From the NCBI GenBank assembly GCA_965178125.1, contig OZ237764.1, positions 796,636 to 860,635 of the forward strand: a DNA stretch of 64,000 nt. Reading direction: 5' to 3'. Source of the stretch: Bilabrum cf. latius (Eukaryota > Bigyra: Bicosoecida > Bigyra > Bicosoecida). Within the stretch, counting starts at the first letter, position 1. Each line of letters begins with the position of its first letter. Shown one piece after another: positions 11,002 to 23,900 of the stretch. Both the position numbers and the translations under genes were made by a program. The notes under the pieces are model-generated. The model worked only from the letters and a program-made list of their open reading frames with translations, did no database searches and had not been told where the DNA came from.

Positions 11002-14000
11002 ATGCGGGATACAGAATCATCGTAGCGATAGCAGCTGCAGGTTTTGGTCGAAGGCTGGTCATCGTACTTGCATAGCTACGCAATTGTAGGCAAGTCGCTC
11101 ACTGTGGGTCTCTTGCAGCAAAGGGGTGCTTCCGTCCGGTTCAGAGAAGTAGGCCAAGGGCCACACACGACACTTTCGCCACATTAGAATGTCTCCGCGC
11201 TTCCTACTCTAGAGGAAGCCCAATTCGATTCAGTTCCGACAGCGTGTTTTCCAGATGAGTGCACTCGCGGACCGAGCGCTGGGAGCGTTTTCCCTATCAA
11301 ATTGACAGGAAACGAATCAAATACTAAATCGTCTTAGAATGGAGAGATCGTACGATGGGAGCCACAGCGGCCGCAATGTCACCCGGCCCCCCGCCGCTCT
11401 CCGTCGTGCTGCCCTGACCTCATCGTTAGGGCCTCGTTTCCCATCGACGTTTCAGCCCCGCGGGAATGCCCCGACGCCCTTGTGCTAGTTCACGGCACAT
11501 CGGAGCAGATGGTAGCCCCCGTGCACATCTGGCAGGCGGGCCTGGACCCCCTTGTTCCCTGGGAATCGATGGACCCGAGGGTGCAGCTGGTCACCCCCTC
11601 CCGCTGGGCATGCAGGGGGTTTCTCGCCCAGGGGGCCGAGCGGTGCCACAAGGTGCCGCACGGGGTACACGATTCGTGGATCAGACCCGCGAGGGGGTTG
11701 CTAGGGAGAGTGGGCAGGAGACGGGGGGCTGGGCTGGGGCTAGGGCTGGTGCCGTCACCCCGAGCCCATGCTAGTGTCAGCGCGCACCGCCCTATTCTGC
11801 CTGACGGGGCCATGCCTCCCAGAATACTGGGGAAGACTGAAGCAGGCAGGAGGGAGGCTCTCTGGAGGATCATGGGCATGCACCAGCTGGGCCGAGGTCG
11901 AGGGCGGGAAGGTAGCAGTGTGGAGCGGGGGGGGTCGTAGGGTGACACCCGCGAGGATGCGAAGAGCGGAGAGATGGGTGGCGGCGATGGGGCTGGGATG
12001 AGGTGGGGCGGGCTGCCCATGCCGCAGCTGTTGATTCGTATGGAAGATTCTCCGGGTCTTGCTCATCGATTTGGTGAGAGGCGCGTGTCTGAGACAGCTC
12101 CTGCTGATGCGACTGTAAGGCAGCCAGACGGGCTTGTCCCCCCTGGATTTCTTGACATGCAGCGGCTGAGGGCGGGGCATGGATAGTGTGTGGTTCTGAT
12201 GCATACCAGTGCGCTAACAGACAACAAGCTTGTTCATTTTCAGCTGATTGGGCTGCATATGGCTCTGGTGGCGCTGGATGCGGTGGCTGAAGCTGCGGGG
12301 GTGGGGCGGGGTGGTGGCAGGGGCTGGTTTGACACTCGGCTAGGCGTGCACGCAGATGCGGGGGACGGAGACGTACACGGCATGGAAGGCCCGTGTGTGC
12401 TACTGCTAGTCAAAGGGCTCTCCTCGGCATACAAGACAGATAAGCTGGTGCACAAAGCGGTGGTTCGGGCACTGGAGCCAGTGGGGGCGGCGCGCATGGA
12501 CGCGGAAGAGACCTCGTAGCTGCTGGGTCTGAGCCAGGACGAGTCGGTGAGGGGTGCTGGCAAGCCGGGAGTGGACCACAGAGCCGTGCCCTCTCTAGTG
12601 CTCAATTCCACAGAGGCTCCGTCGCAGGTGCTAAGGACCATCAAGCGGAGGGTGCTGCTGAGCGATGAGCCTGCCTCGGGGGACCAGATGCGCGACCTGT
12701 TCGCAGCATCCGATGCATACCTGGCCCCGTATTCCGCAGAAGGCTTTAATCTGCCCGCGCTGGAGGCAGCAGCGGTGGGGACCCCTGTCATAGTGACCAA
12801 GGGCGGTCCCACCGACGAGTACCTTAGAGACGACGTGGCAGCGCGGGTGTCTGCCGTCGAGTCGCAGGTGTGGAGCAAAGCCATGGGCATGCACGTCACG
12901 ATGCTGCAGCCAGACCTGGGTGATCTAACGTGCAAGATCATTCAGGCTATCTTGGCGGCGCAGCCAATTCGTAACGACGTGAAACGCATGTTGATGGGGC
13001 TGCGCAGGCGCACGCCGTTCGAACACAGGCAGCGCCAGGCCGAATGGCTGGGCGAGCGGATCCGCTCGTTTTCCTCTTTTATCCCGCTTGCAGACCCGAC
13101 GAAGCTGGCGAGCGTGTTCGATCGACTCCAGGTCGCAGATGCACGGGAGTGGACCAGGCAGGCTGCGAGGGCGGGGCCCGCGGCTGCAGCGGAGGGTCTG
13201 ACCTGGCGGCGGGCGGCGGGTTCCTTTCTGACGCTGGCGAAGACGCTCAGGGGGCGACTCGGTCTCGCGACCCAGCAGCAGCTCGGGCGTGGCCAGCTCC
13301 CCCACTCTGGCTCGAATCGGGGTAGTCGAAGCAGTGGGTCGAACGAGGAGGAGGCACCGCTTCTGCTGACCGATGAAGAAGCGGTGAGCCGGGGCAGGCG
13401 GGCACGGTTCGGCCTGCTTGTGATCGAAGACGGGCTAGGGGGCTGGGGGCACTGGTTTGGGGATGGGATGGGGGCGGGGCGCGTCGTGTTTGCAGGTGGT
13501 GGCACTGAGTCGGACGAGCGAGGGCTTCTCCCTCGGATCGACGGTTCGCTCTGCGAATCGGAAGCCTGCGTGGAGGCGGCTTCTTAGGCGGCTTACTCGT
13601 GGTGGTGGGCGCGCGTGTGCTTTGATTCCAGCTGTGCGAGCGCAACGAGATCTGAGGGTGGAGCAGGAGGATAGACTCCGTCCTCCGGCAGCAAGCAGGA
13701 AGCTGGTGGTGTATCGCCCGCGATTGCTGCTGGCGGCCCGATCGCTCGCCTGATGCTTCCTACTCTCACGATCTCTAGTGGCAATGAGAACGCCACAGAT
13801 GCAAGCACGAGCGCGCGAACTTCGGAAGCAGCGCTGCCTGATCCCGAGTCCTCATTCAGCAAATTGCTGGCATGCTCTGGCTTGGTGCGTGCTTGGATTC
13901 AGAGGCACGATGCATTTGCACAAGCAAGGGATGGCGCGCCGCAGGCTGGAGGGCAGAGTGGTCGTCCGCTGCCGAGGGGTCGGGCATGGCAGCAGCAGGG

Positions 14001-17000
14001 ATGGGACGAGCTCGCAGACACGGTGCTGGCCGAGGCCGGGGACGAGAGGGAGGGGGGAATTCAGCAGACCCACCAAGCTGGGGACCTGGTAGATAGTGGA
14101 GTCGGCGACAGCCTGACCAAGCAAGAGGGTTATATCGAGCCGGATACCCCTTCTATTGGAGCTGTCAAGCTGATGGTGGCCGCCTGTGTCAGCGATCTGT
14201 CCGCTGCAGCGGCCAGCGCGATCGAACTGACCGCTGGCACGCTGGACGGGACGCCGTCATTTGCGCTGAGCGGGGCGGCAGCGGGGCAGGACCTCGTGAA
14301 TCGGACCCTGTCCGGCTGGGCGCAACGTGTGGTTGTGGTGCAGCAGGAGCAAGGTGGTTAGGAGCGGTCCGAACCGAGAGATGCTGCACTGCAGCGGTCG
14401 CGAGCCCGACGGCAAGAAAGGATTCTGCTCGGGTCACTGTCAAGCATCCACGCCAAGCCTGGCGCATACTCGTCGCAGAAGACTTCAAGCGGCTCGCGCG
14501 AGCCAGTCCTAAGCTCCACCCAGCGCGAAACGGAGCAGGGCGTGGGGTCTGCAGTGGCCCTGGACGAGGAGAGCGGCCGTGCCTTCGACGAGTTCTCCCG
14601 GGCTATGTCGCTGGCCACGTCCGACACATCGGGACGAGGCAGGCACCTGGCGTTTCTCTCTGCCGTAGACCAAGCCAGGGAGCCTCTGGAGCTGCTGCTA
14701 GACTCGAGCGGAGCGGTGTGGTCGGGGGCAGCGATCAACAGGCCGCTGCTTAGAGCGTACGGGATCGGAAGCGTGTGTATGAGAGCATATAAGCTACCCA
14801 CCGCTGCTACCAATAGCAGCGAAGCAAATGGTCATGAGGAGTTTACCACGGAGGGTATTTTGGATGTGGATGCGATTGACGTGTTGAGAGAAGGCAAGGA
14901 GTCGGCTGGGTGCGGTGAAGCAGCACCAGGACACACTGCTTGGCTAAACAGAACCTCGAGTGCAGTATCGCTGAGGATAAACGCGAGCGCCAAGCCGACG
15001 CTGCTCAAGCTTCGACTTCCGTCAGGCTGGTGCTTTTTGGCAGATGGGGCCGCCGCCCCTAGCCCGGACGAAGCATCTGCCTCGAGTCATACTATCCTCG
15101 CTAGACTGCTCGATGCGACTGGGATGAGCCTGCCTGATGCACGGTCGCAGGTCAAGGACCGAGAGCCAGGCCAGGGCGTGTGCCTCCAGGCCATCCTGGC
15201 AGCAGTGAGCCCTCTGCTGCCGCCCTCGCCCACGGGTGGAGAGCTGGACAACCAAGGCAACTCGGAGTTGATTGCAGGTACTGCGCTGACCGCTATCGCA
15301 GAGTACGGATACCCAGCGAGCGTCCAGGGCGGGGGTTGGGGCGTGGTGCACCAGTCCGGCGTTTGGCACATGCAGCGGCAGGCCGAGTCGAACGGTACAT
15401 CCATGGTCCAGCTGGGCCTCGCCTCACCCCTAGAGGTGTCGGCGGAGTGGTCGGGCATGGGGCACGTGGAGCCGGCCCTGAGACTGCTGCACGCGGTGCA
15501 TCGCATTGACACGGCCGCAGCCCGCAGCATGCTCGACAGCCACCTGCCCAAGGACAGGGATGGTTTCTCGAGGACGAGGGCGGCACTGGGAGACAGACTG
15601 AGGCGGTCCATCGCGGCGGTGGGCGTCGCCACTGCTGCACTGCTGCCGAGCCAGCCGCTGCCAGTCCCCATCCAGTCCTGCCACGCCGTGTCCGGGGCAG
15701 CCCAGCGAGCCCGGCTGTTGGCCAAGCGGCTGGAAGGGCTACCCATGGCGGTTCGGTCGGACAAGTGCCTGGACTCTCGGGGCGGGGCGCTGTCGGTATC
15801 CCTGCAGCAGGCCCTAGAGCTAAACGGAGACGATGGCTCAAGCACCGCTAATTCCGGGTCCACCTCGCGCAACTCACTGCTGTCACGGCATTCTTCTCTC
15901 CGCTGCTCAACGCTCGCCGGGGTGAGGCCGCTGCATCCGCACCTCAGCAGCGTGCCCGGGTTCAGTGCCCCGCACATGGGCTGCGCCTGTGCCGAAGCGC
16001 TGCAAGCAGCAGGGGCGGGGCACCGTGTGTCTGGTTCCGAGCTGCCATTCTACTACCAGCAGGTGAATCGTCTCCTGCGAGCGGCCAAGCCCTCCCTGTC
16101 CCACCATGGGTGGCACCTGCAGGCTGAGGAGGACGCCGCTGGGTGGATGCTGCCGCTCACCGCGGGGCATAGGGACGGCATCGCCGGCAGTCCGCTCAAG
16201 GCGGGAGCAGCCGGTCTCAGGGTCAAGGCACTCGGTCTTGACCGGGCCCTGGCCCCGAGATCCAATCGGGCGAGCTGGAAGACTAGGCGGAGGGATGGGG
16301 ATGGCAAGCAAGCGAGGGTGCGAGTGGGTGTGGTTTCGAGCACTATGCGCCTGCACTCGTCGGGTCGAGCGTTTGCGGGCCTCGTGGCGGCACTGGCACG
16401 GCGACCCGATGAGCTAGATGTGACAGTGTTCACCATCCCTGAGAAGTGGCCCGAGAGCACTGCCCACCTGACCAACTTCACGAGGGCGGGACAGAGCCAA
16501 AGCATGGGGAATCAACCTCACTAGCAACAGTAGTCCCAGGATTAGGAGGGTCCCAGCTACCTGGAGTGGCCCTCGGCCAGGCCTCAGCTTGCCGATCTCA
16601 CCGCTCTGCTGCACGCCGCGCAGACTTCGCCGGTGATGTCAGGTCCCTACTACGACCCGCAGGAAGCCGGTCTGTCGGAGCACGCCCGGGTACGAGACGA
16701 CGCGAGCAGGCTAGGGGCGCAGTCGAGCGTGCATCCGAGATTCAAGCGCGGGCAGCCCAAGTCGCATGCTTCCGACCGGATCGTTGCATACCTCGCTGGT
16801 TTGCCGCACCTCAGGTGGCGCAGGCTGCCCGTCTTGCCCCTCTCCAAGAGCAGGGCCATGCTGGAGAGGAGATACCTGCAAGCATGGGCGGGCGGCCGGG
16901 CGAGCGGCAGCTCGAACAGCACGGCAGGTACGCCCAGACCGCCCCCAACCGTCATCGTAGACGAGCTCAGCGCGGCTCGGCACGTGCTGGAAGAGGCCGC

Positions 17001-18165
17001 CCTGGACGTCCTCCTGTTCACCGACCTCGGCTTGCACGCCCCGCAGACTCTGCTGGGCCATTCGCGGCTCGCCCCGGTGCAGGTGAGCACGTGGGTGTTC
17101 CCTGCCAGCGTGCAGCTGCCCGCCATCGACTACATGCTGGTGGGTGAGTGCATGCTCCGAGAGCTGGAACTCGCGGGCGAGTCCACGGGTGGCTATGAGA
17201 AGGAGCGGGGAGAGCCGAGGGGCGTGTCCACAGTGGTCCCGGCCCAGGGGCCGCTGGCCGGAGTGGTGCGGGAGCAGGCCGTCATGCTCCCCGGTCTGGG
17301 GGCGCACTTGATCCTGCCACTGGCCCACTAGGGCATGGAGAGGGGCGCCGCGCAAAGGTTCCGCAATTCCATGCTCGACGCCGCGCTCGGTCCCCTGGGT
17401 CAGTAGCATGGGCAGGAGAAGGATCACGCTGGGCATGGCAGGACAGCGGCAGGCGGCACGGGAGATGCTAGCCTCTACGTGGTGCTCGGCAAGGCGCCCA
17501 AGTGGAGCCCTGCCATGGCAGATGCGATCGTGGCGATCCTGGCTCGCAACCCAAGCGCGGTGCTTCTGGTGCTAGAGGGGAAGACGAGGGAAGTTGGTGG
17601 CAGTGAGGATAGGCTTCCTGCCAGTCCCGCGCGGGATCGGCTGCCGAAATCTAGCCAGGTGGAGATGCTGCGGGCTGCTGTGGATCGTGCGCAGCCCGGA
17701 GGTTGGGTGGGCAAGGACAGGAGCCGCCTACTGGCTCGCATGGTGTTCTGGCACCGCGTGCCCAGCAAGGAGCTGCTGACTTTGCTAGGCGCGTGCACAG
17801 CCGTGCTGGACACGTTTCCGTACACCGGCTTCACCACGACTACCGATGCGCTGGCATGCAGTGCACCCGTCGTGACGATGGGTCCCTCTGGGCCGGATGC
17901 GGTGCTATCCAGTGGTTCTCTGGCGCCGCTGCAAGGGCCTGCTCTGCTGCGGGCGGCTGGGCTGGGGCAGCTCGTGGCGAGGGATGTGGCCGCCTATGCG
18001 GATCTGGCGTTGCGGCTTGGGAAGGACGAATCCTTCCGAGACTCGATCGTGCAGAGGATGGGGGGCGCACTGCATGAAGCTGCGAGCGAGAATGATGCGG
18101 TGGGGGACGCGCTGGTGGAGTTTGTGCTCCGAGTGGGCATGGCGCACTCGGTCACAGCGGGGTGA
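11002..18165 (+). CDS. Giant two-domain glycosyltransferase: GT4 plus GT41/OGT-like, 15 in-frame UAG
   Basis: A single 7164-nt frame encodes 2387 residues from ATG 11002 to TGA. It contains about 15 TAG codons (11023, 11029, 11185, 11335, 11938, 12184, 12517, 13585, 13672, 14359, 16522, 16531, 16543, 17329, 17404) and no TAA or TGA. The first ~720 residues are a GT4 retaining transferase: HSYAIVGKSL near the N-terminus, VTPSRWACRGF with KVPHGV at about 192-220, TSALTDNK, then the donor-site motif EGFNLPALEAAAVGTPVIVT at about 578-600. A ~1000-residue poorly conserved linker follows. Residues about 1770-2380 look GT41/O-GlcNAc-transferase-like: RVRVGVVSSTMRLHSSGR, LAPVQVSTWVFPASVQLPAI with DYM, and FPYTGFTTTTDALACSAPVV. 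It probably glycosylates protein or glycan using nucleotide sugars; substrates are unknown. No TPR repeats are obvious. Confidence 0.8.
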
Positions 18166-18308
18166 TCTTGCGCACTGACTACTTGAGGGCAGATACAGCC
18201 GCCTACGGTTCAGGTCTATCCTTATTTTGGATACCATCACCTTAATAACGAATAAATTGTCTACTCGTATATGTATACGGGTATACCAAGAGTGGTCCTG
18301 TGGATTCA
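18166..18308. other. Convergent 3' intergenic spacer
   Basis: 143 bp of AT-rich sequence between the TGA stops of the glycosyltransferase (+) and NOC2 (-) genes. It must carry both 3' ends. No other feature seen. Confidence 0.5.
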
Positions 18309-20702
18309 TCAATCATCGCTTTCGTCGCTGTCCTCATCGCTGTCGCTGTCCGACTCCTCCTCGCTCTCCCCGTCCATCTTGAGCTGAGTCACCACGTCTT
18401 CGCCCTCTACGTCTTCTTCGTCCTCATCGTCGCTGGAATCACTGCTGGATTCGCCATCGGCTCCAGCTGCCTCGCCATCCATGCCTACCTGCCCATCGGC
18501 TCCGGCATCGTCGCCGCTGCCCGACCCAGACTCGCCGTCACTATCACTGTCACTATCACCGTCGCTATCGCCGTCAGAGCCCTCCGCACCCGTCCTAGCT
18601 GTGCCAAGAACGAGCTTGCCCGTCCCACCACCTGCCGCAGCCTGGCTCTCTACCTTTGCTTGAGCAGCCACACGCGCCCCCTCTCCGCCGAGACTCTTCA
18701 ACCGAGCAGCGCGCACCCGCGCCCGCTCTCCCGCCATAAACCCGCGCACTGCCTCCAGGTCGGTGGGGGCAGCTTCCAGGGACTCCCTGGCCCGCTGCAC
18801 CGCGGCTGCCCTGGCCTCGCCGTAGTCCACCACCGCTCTTGCCGCTGCCCGCCACTGCGGCTTGCCCCCGCACCGCCTCGCAAACTTGCGAAGCCGCATC
18901 AGCACCGGCCCCGCCAGTTCGGGGAAGCTCACGGAGCACGAGTGCTGCCTCAGCGCGTCCTGCACGAGCCCCAGGGCCCTAGAGGCCACTGCGTCCTAGA
19001 AGTGCATCCTCCTCTGCAGAGAAGGCCGCGCCCGCACTAGCACCCGCAGCGGGTCCGAGGAGCCGAGGGGCCTGCCCCCATCCCCATCAGATGCTTTGGA
19101 GTGCAGCTGGGGCGCCTCCAGCACGGCCATACACAGGGGCAGCACGGGGACAAGCTGGTCCGTGGCCCACGCCAGCTGCAGTGCGAGGTCGGCAAGGTGC
19201 AGCCGAAGCGGGACAAGCTCGAAGGACGCAGAGGCTTGGGCGGCGCCCAGCAGCAGCTGCAGGCAAGGGTACACCAGCTCCGCAAGAGGCGCGTCAGGTG
19301 TCGCCCCGTGGGCCCGCAGCACCGCCGTCCAGAGCCTCAGCGCGGACAGGAACTGCCACGACTGCACCATGCGGGTGGCCTGCTCGGAGCGGGCCGAGAT
19401 CGCCGCCCGCAGGTGCGCGGCAAGCTGACGGAGATACACGAACGCATGCCTGTAGGCAGCGGCGGGCCGCAGTGCCAGCGCTTCCACGATGCAGTGCGAG
19501 TGCAGCGCAAGCCTCGGCAGGTCAGACGCGCTGACCTTGGAGGCAGCGGTGAGGTAGTGCTGGTACATGCCCTTGAGCACTGCATCCTCCGCGGGCATGG
19601 GCAGCTCCAGGGCGGCCTGTCGCAGGCGAAGGAAGGCCACTAGCCTGAGGCCCAGGTCCTCCTGCGTGCCCTCGTCGTCGTCGTCGCTGTCTTCGCTCTC
19701 CGAGGAGGACTCGTCCGAGTAGGCGCCCCCTGCGCCGCTCCTGGCCCCGGGCCTGCCCTTCCCCTTGCCCTTCCCCTTGCCCTTGCTCCTCCTCAGCTGG
19801 CTCTGCAGAGACCCCCCTTTGCCCTTGCGCCTCCGCCCGTGCGCAGACCGGCCCAGCCCAGAGGAGGCGAATGGCACCCTGGACCCCCACACGTCCAGCA
19901 GGTGCTTCAGGAGGTGCCTGGCAGGCTTCGGGAAGGGGGCGAAGAAGGGCACCCAGCGGCGGAGAGCCCGCAGGGCGAATAGCTGAGTGTCCCTGTCTCG
20001 CAGGCGAGGCAGCAGCCGAAGCACGGACCCCACCGCGGACCGCACCATGGTGACCTGCCGCTGCCAGCCGCTGAACTATGTCACATCCAGAGGGCCACTG
20101 CCGGCCAATGATGCGGCGGAAGCGGCGGTAGATGAAGCAGACGACGAAGAAGATGTCGACGACTTCTTGCCCGATGCCTTGCCCTGTGTCGGCAGCGTTC
20201 CCAGCACTGAGATCATGAGGGCGGGCAGGTGCTTTAGGCCGGCCACGAGGGCCCTCTGCTGCACCGCGGCGCTGGGGATCGTGTACCGCAGCTGCTGCTT
20301 GGCCTGCTCCTCGATAGGAGCATCGGACCACGCCACAGCACGTAGTGCGTGCGCCATGCTTCTGACGTCCTTCATGTTTCGCTCTCGCAGCGAGCCGCTA
20401 ATGATAGACTTGAGCCCCGACAGGCTCAGAGTGATCTATCCGGACCGTTTCTCGCCGCTTGACGCAGCTCTAGCTCCCGGCATATCATCATCTGCATCTG
20501 ATGCTGAATCGTCGGCGCTGTCCTCATCGCTATCGCTATCTCCGTCGCTACTGTCTGACGAGCCCGATGCGCTCGCGTCGTCTTCGCTTTCACCTGCCCC
20601 AAAGTTCAACAAGTCTGGGTTCTCCTTTACAAGAGTGGCATAGAATTCAGGGTCCTTAGTTTTCAATTCTTCGAGCTGCTTTCGATGCTTCGAGAAGGAC
20701 AT
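18309..20702 (-). CDS. NOC2: Nucleolar complex protein 2 (ribosome biogenesis)
   Basis: The intronless minus-strand frame runs from ATG (20702-20700) to TGA at 18309, 797 residues. This is close to yeast and human NOC2 (about 710-750). The N-terminus has the family signature (LEELKTKDPEFYATLVKENP, then DLLNF) followed by an acidic Ser/Asp/Glu stretch. The core has SWQFLSALRLWTAVL, LVYPCLQLLLG, PLRLHLADLALQLA and later SFPELAGPVLMRLRKF, all characteristic of NOC2. The C-terminus is acidic. NOC2 pairs with NOC1/NOC3 in pre-60S assembly and export. Three TAGs are in frame (cta at 20436, 20076, 18996); without reading them as sense the gene is in four pieces. A Lys/Gly insertion at about residues 290-350 (KGKGKGKGKG) is unusual. 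It shares a divergent promoter region with the LIM gene. Confidence 0.88.
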
Positions 20703-20939
20703 GGCAGGCGATTGTGTGCAAAGGCAACTCGCATGTTCTCTTCATGGAACCTTCGCAAAGGTTCTTTTTTTTCCGACGCTCACCGCTTGCTGCCCTGCGT
20801 TGTGGTTGACACCATCACCTTGCTTTCAACGCAACATTTCGCCTCAACTCACGAATTACTGGCTGTAATCTTCAGTCAATTATCGCAGTTACTACCATTT
20901 AGTTCAACTTGGTTACGTAAGCAAGCCAAGCGATCCAGC
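20703..20939. promoter_or_regulatory. Divergent promoter region, NOC2 / LIM-protein gene
   Basis: 237 bp between two outward-facing start codons. It is T-rich (a run of T near 20765) and open on the plus strand with another ATG at 20735, so the LIM-protein start could lie further upstream than I chose. No defined motif found. Confidence 0.35.
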
Positions 20940-23900
20940 ATGTCAAGTGCACCGGCTGTGGACTCCAAGCTTCCATTCGATCAGCTTGGCCTCGCTTCCA
21001 ATGGTACTCTTGCGTCTACGCTCTCGGCGTACCGGAAGGGAGCTGCAGGCAAGCAGGAAGCATGTCTTGGGGTGGACCCCTCCCGCGTCCAGGAAGACGT
21101 GGTCTTCAGCTCTACGCTGACAAAGGTAAACCGCTGGGGCAGCAAGCAGCGCCGCGACATTGTCGTAACGACGCTCGCAGTGTACAACTTCAAGCCAGGG
21201 AGCTACGGCTCGTGGCAGCGCCGCATCCCGCTTCATTGCGTGGGCCGCGTGGTGCAGGAAACTGGAGGCACCGGCCGCCTGCTGCTGCACATGTGGAACT
21301 ACGCCACCGAGTACGATTACGAGCTCGTGCTCCCGGTCAAGCAAGCAAGGGATGCCTTCATCCTGGCCCTGCAGAGGGCGCACAGGGCACTCGTGGGGTC
21401 CGACGAGCTGGCGGTGGTGGAGGACTCGGCCGCCACGCTGGATGGAACCAAGGTCGACAAGGCCGACATGCCCCGGCGGGTGCAGGAGATCAAGGGGGAC
21501 GAGCTGGCGCAGCGGGCCATCGAGCAGCGCACGGCCAGAGTGAAGGCCAGCATCCTGTGGCCGGAGGGACAGCCCATCCCTCCCGAGCTGGAGGGGAAGC
21601 TGGCTGCTTCGGAGGAGCGCGCGGTGTCTGCCGGCAAGAGACCGACACGTGGTGTGGCGGTGCGTGCCTCGCGCACGTCGTCCGGGGCCGCGGGTGGGGG
21701 CGCCGGTGGGGGAAGCAACGGCAGCGGGGTCGCTCGTCAGTCGATTCTGCAGGGGATCGGCGGTGCCTCGTCTCTCCTGAGCGAGGCGGACGCGGCTGCT
21801 GCTCTGGCAGACGTACGGGAGGAGGAGGAGGAGGAGGAGGAAGAGGAAGAGGAAGAGGAGGGCGGTGAAGCTGGGAGCAGCAATGGGGACAGGGTGTAGA
21901 ACGATGGCAGTGGTGGTAGTGATTCCACCAAAAAGAAGCGGGCTGGTGGCACGTCCTCGGCTGGATCCAAAGACCCGCTCAAGGTGTCCAGGACGGACCC
22001 AAGCACTCCCCCGGGGCTGCTGCAGCAGGTGCTGGCAGTGGTGGAATCAAAGATCAAGTCCACCGCGACCGCCGGTGGGCCCGGCGCCGCAGACGCGCAG
22101 AAGCTGGTGGAAGGTCCGCTGACCAAGTGGCCCAGGGGCACTGAGCTGGACCGCGCCCGGGTGGTGGGGCAGTGCATGGTGTCCCCGCAAGGGGCCAAGA
22201 TCCTGGGCGAGGACCCTGCGGCCCTGCAGCTGGTGCTGTACGGGGCCGCTGCTCTGTGTGGGTTTGACGAGCTGGATGAAACGATGACGCTGGAGGAGGG
22301 TTCCAAGCTGCTGCCCGAAGGAGCGAGGGGCCCGAGCAAGTGGAGGAGCGAGAGCAAAGAGGGAGAGGGTTATTAGAGAGGTGTGGAAGACCCCTCGCTG
22401 AAGAGGAGGATCCGCCTGGATGTGGCCAAGTCGGGCGGAGCTGTGAGGGCCTGGATGCTGCGGTGCGCCTGGCAGGCAGTCAGCACGGCCACGGCGCGAG
22501 AGAGGCAGGACTCAGAGGCGGGCAAGCTGGCAGCCGCCATCCGAGACGCTGGTGGATTCTCCTTTCTGGCTCTGAGGGCCCTGGCGCTGCACTTCCCCGT
22601 GCCTGCCGCTCCTAGGTGGGCGCAGGACGCGCAGGGGGCGGGTGCCCAGCGGATCCTGCCGCCCGCCGTGATGGCAGACGGGAGCGAGCCTGCCGAGGCG
22701 GCCCGGATGGTGCCTGTCCCCGTGACGCCGGCCATGTACAGGGCTTTGCTGGAGGCTCTGCTGGGCCGGCTGCACGCCCCCGAGGAGGGCTTGGAGGGCG
22801 GTGAGACCTTCGGACAGCCCATCCAGGCCGCTGCCATGCTGCCGCTGATGGTGCGATGCGTGCGGCTGGCCTCGTGCTGGTCGCTGCGCAAGGACATCTT
22901 GAAGGACATCAACGTGCTGCTCATCCGCAGGGAGGACAACTTCCCCCGGGTGCTGACCTCCCCCGACTGGCAGTCCTGGCTCGCGCCCCTGCTGGCCCTA
23001 GTGCCCAAGCGGGCGGGGGCGCGGTCGGAGGAATGCGTAGAGTACACCAAGTACGTGCTGAACCTCTACGCAATGGTGCTGCACCACGTGTTCGGGCGGG
23101 GCCCAGAGATTGAGACCTGCATGCGGCGGTTCTTCCGTCTGCTGCGGCTGCAGTGTGGCGGCTGGACGAACGAGGTTATCGGGGTGGCCCGATCCTTGCT
23201 CGGCAACCTCCTGGTCAAAGTGGCAAGCGGATCCAACAGGTGGGCAAAGGCGTACGACAAGCCGCAGTGGCAGGCCATGTTTGCCCTGCTGAAAGTGACG
23301 TACGATTTCGTGTTTTACATGCCGGCGGAGGAGGAGGACGCTTCCGCTGCTGCCGCCGGGGGCGAAGACGAGGATGACCCGGGGGCTGACGGGGACGATG
23401 GGGAGGAGGGAGAGAGCAAACACGATGAAAGCGGTGGAGGCGGCAAGACGAAGAAGAAGAAGAAGGACAAGAAGGCGGAGGCAGAGAGGCTGATGAGGGA
23501 GCCCGGCACGTGGCACGGGCTTGACGAACCCGGGGCCCAAGAGGACCCACCGGGGGGCGCCGACAAGGACAACAGGCACAAGAAGGCCATCGAGGCCTGG
23601 AAAAAGGCACAGGACGAGAGGCATGTGGGCATGCCGGTGGGGCAGGTGCTGGAGGGAAGGGAGCGCTGGCTGGGCTCTTTGGACAGGGGCGCGCCAGCCT
23701 TGTCCAAGCGCTCCAGGGTGGTGCGAGGCGTGCTGAGCGTGCTGCCCGACTTTGCATCCCCATTTGCGCCCCCGCCGGGCACGAGCGCCGGCCGCCCGGG
23801 CCCCGTGGACAGATCAAAAGTGGGGCTGCACCCGGCCGACTCGGGGGACGGCGGGGGCGACGGAGACGCGTGCCCTGACCTGAAGCTGGCCCGGCGCGTC

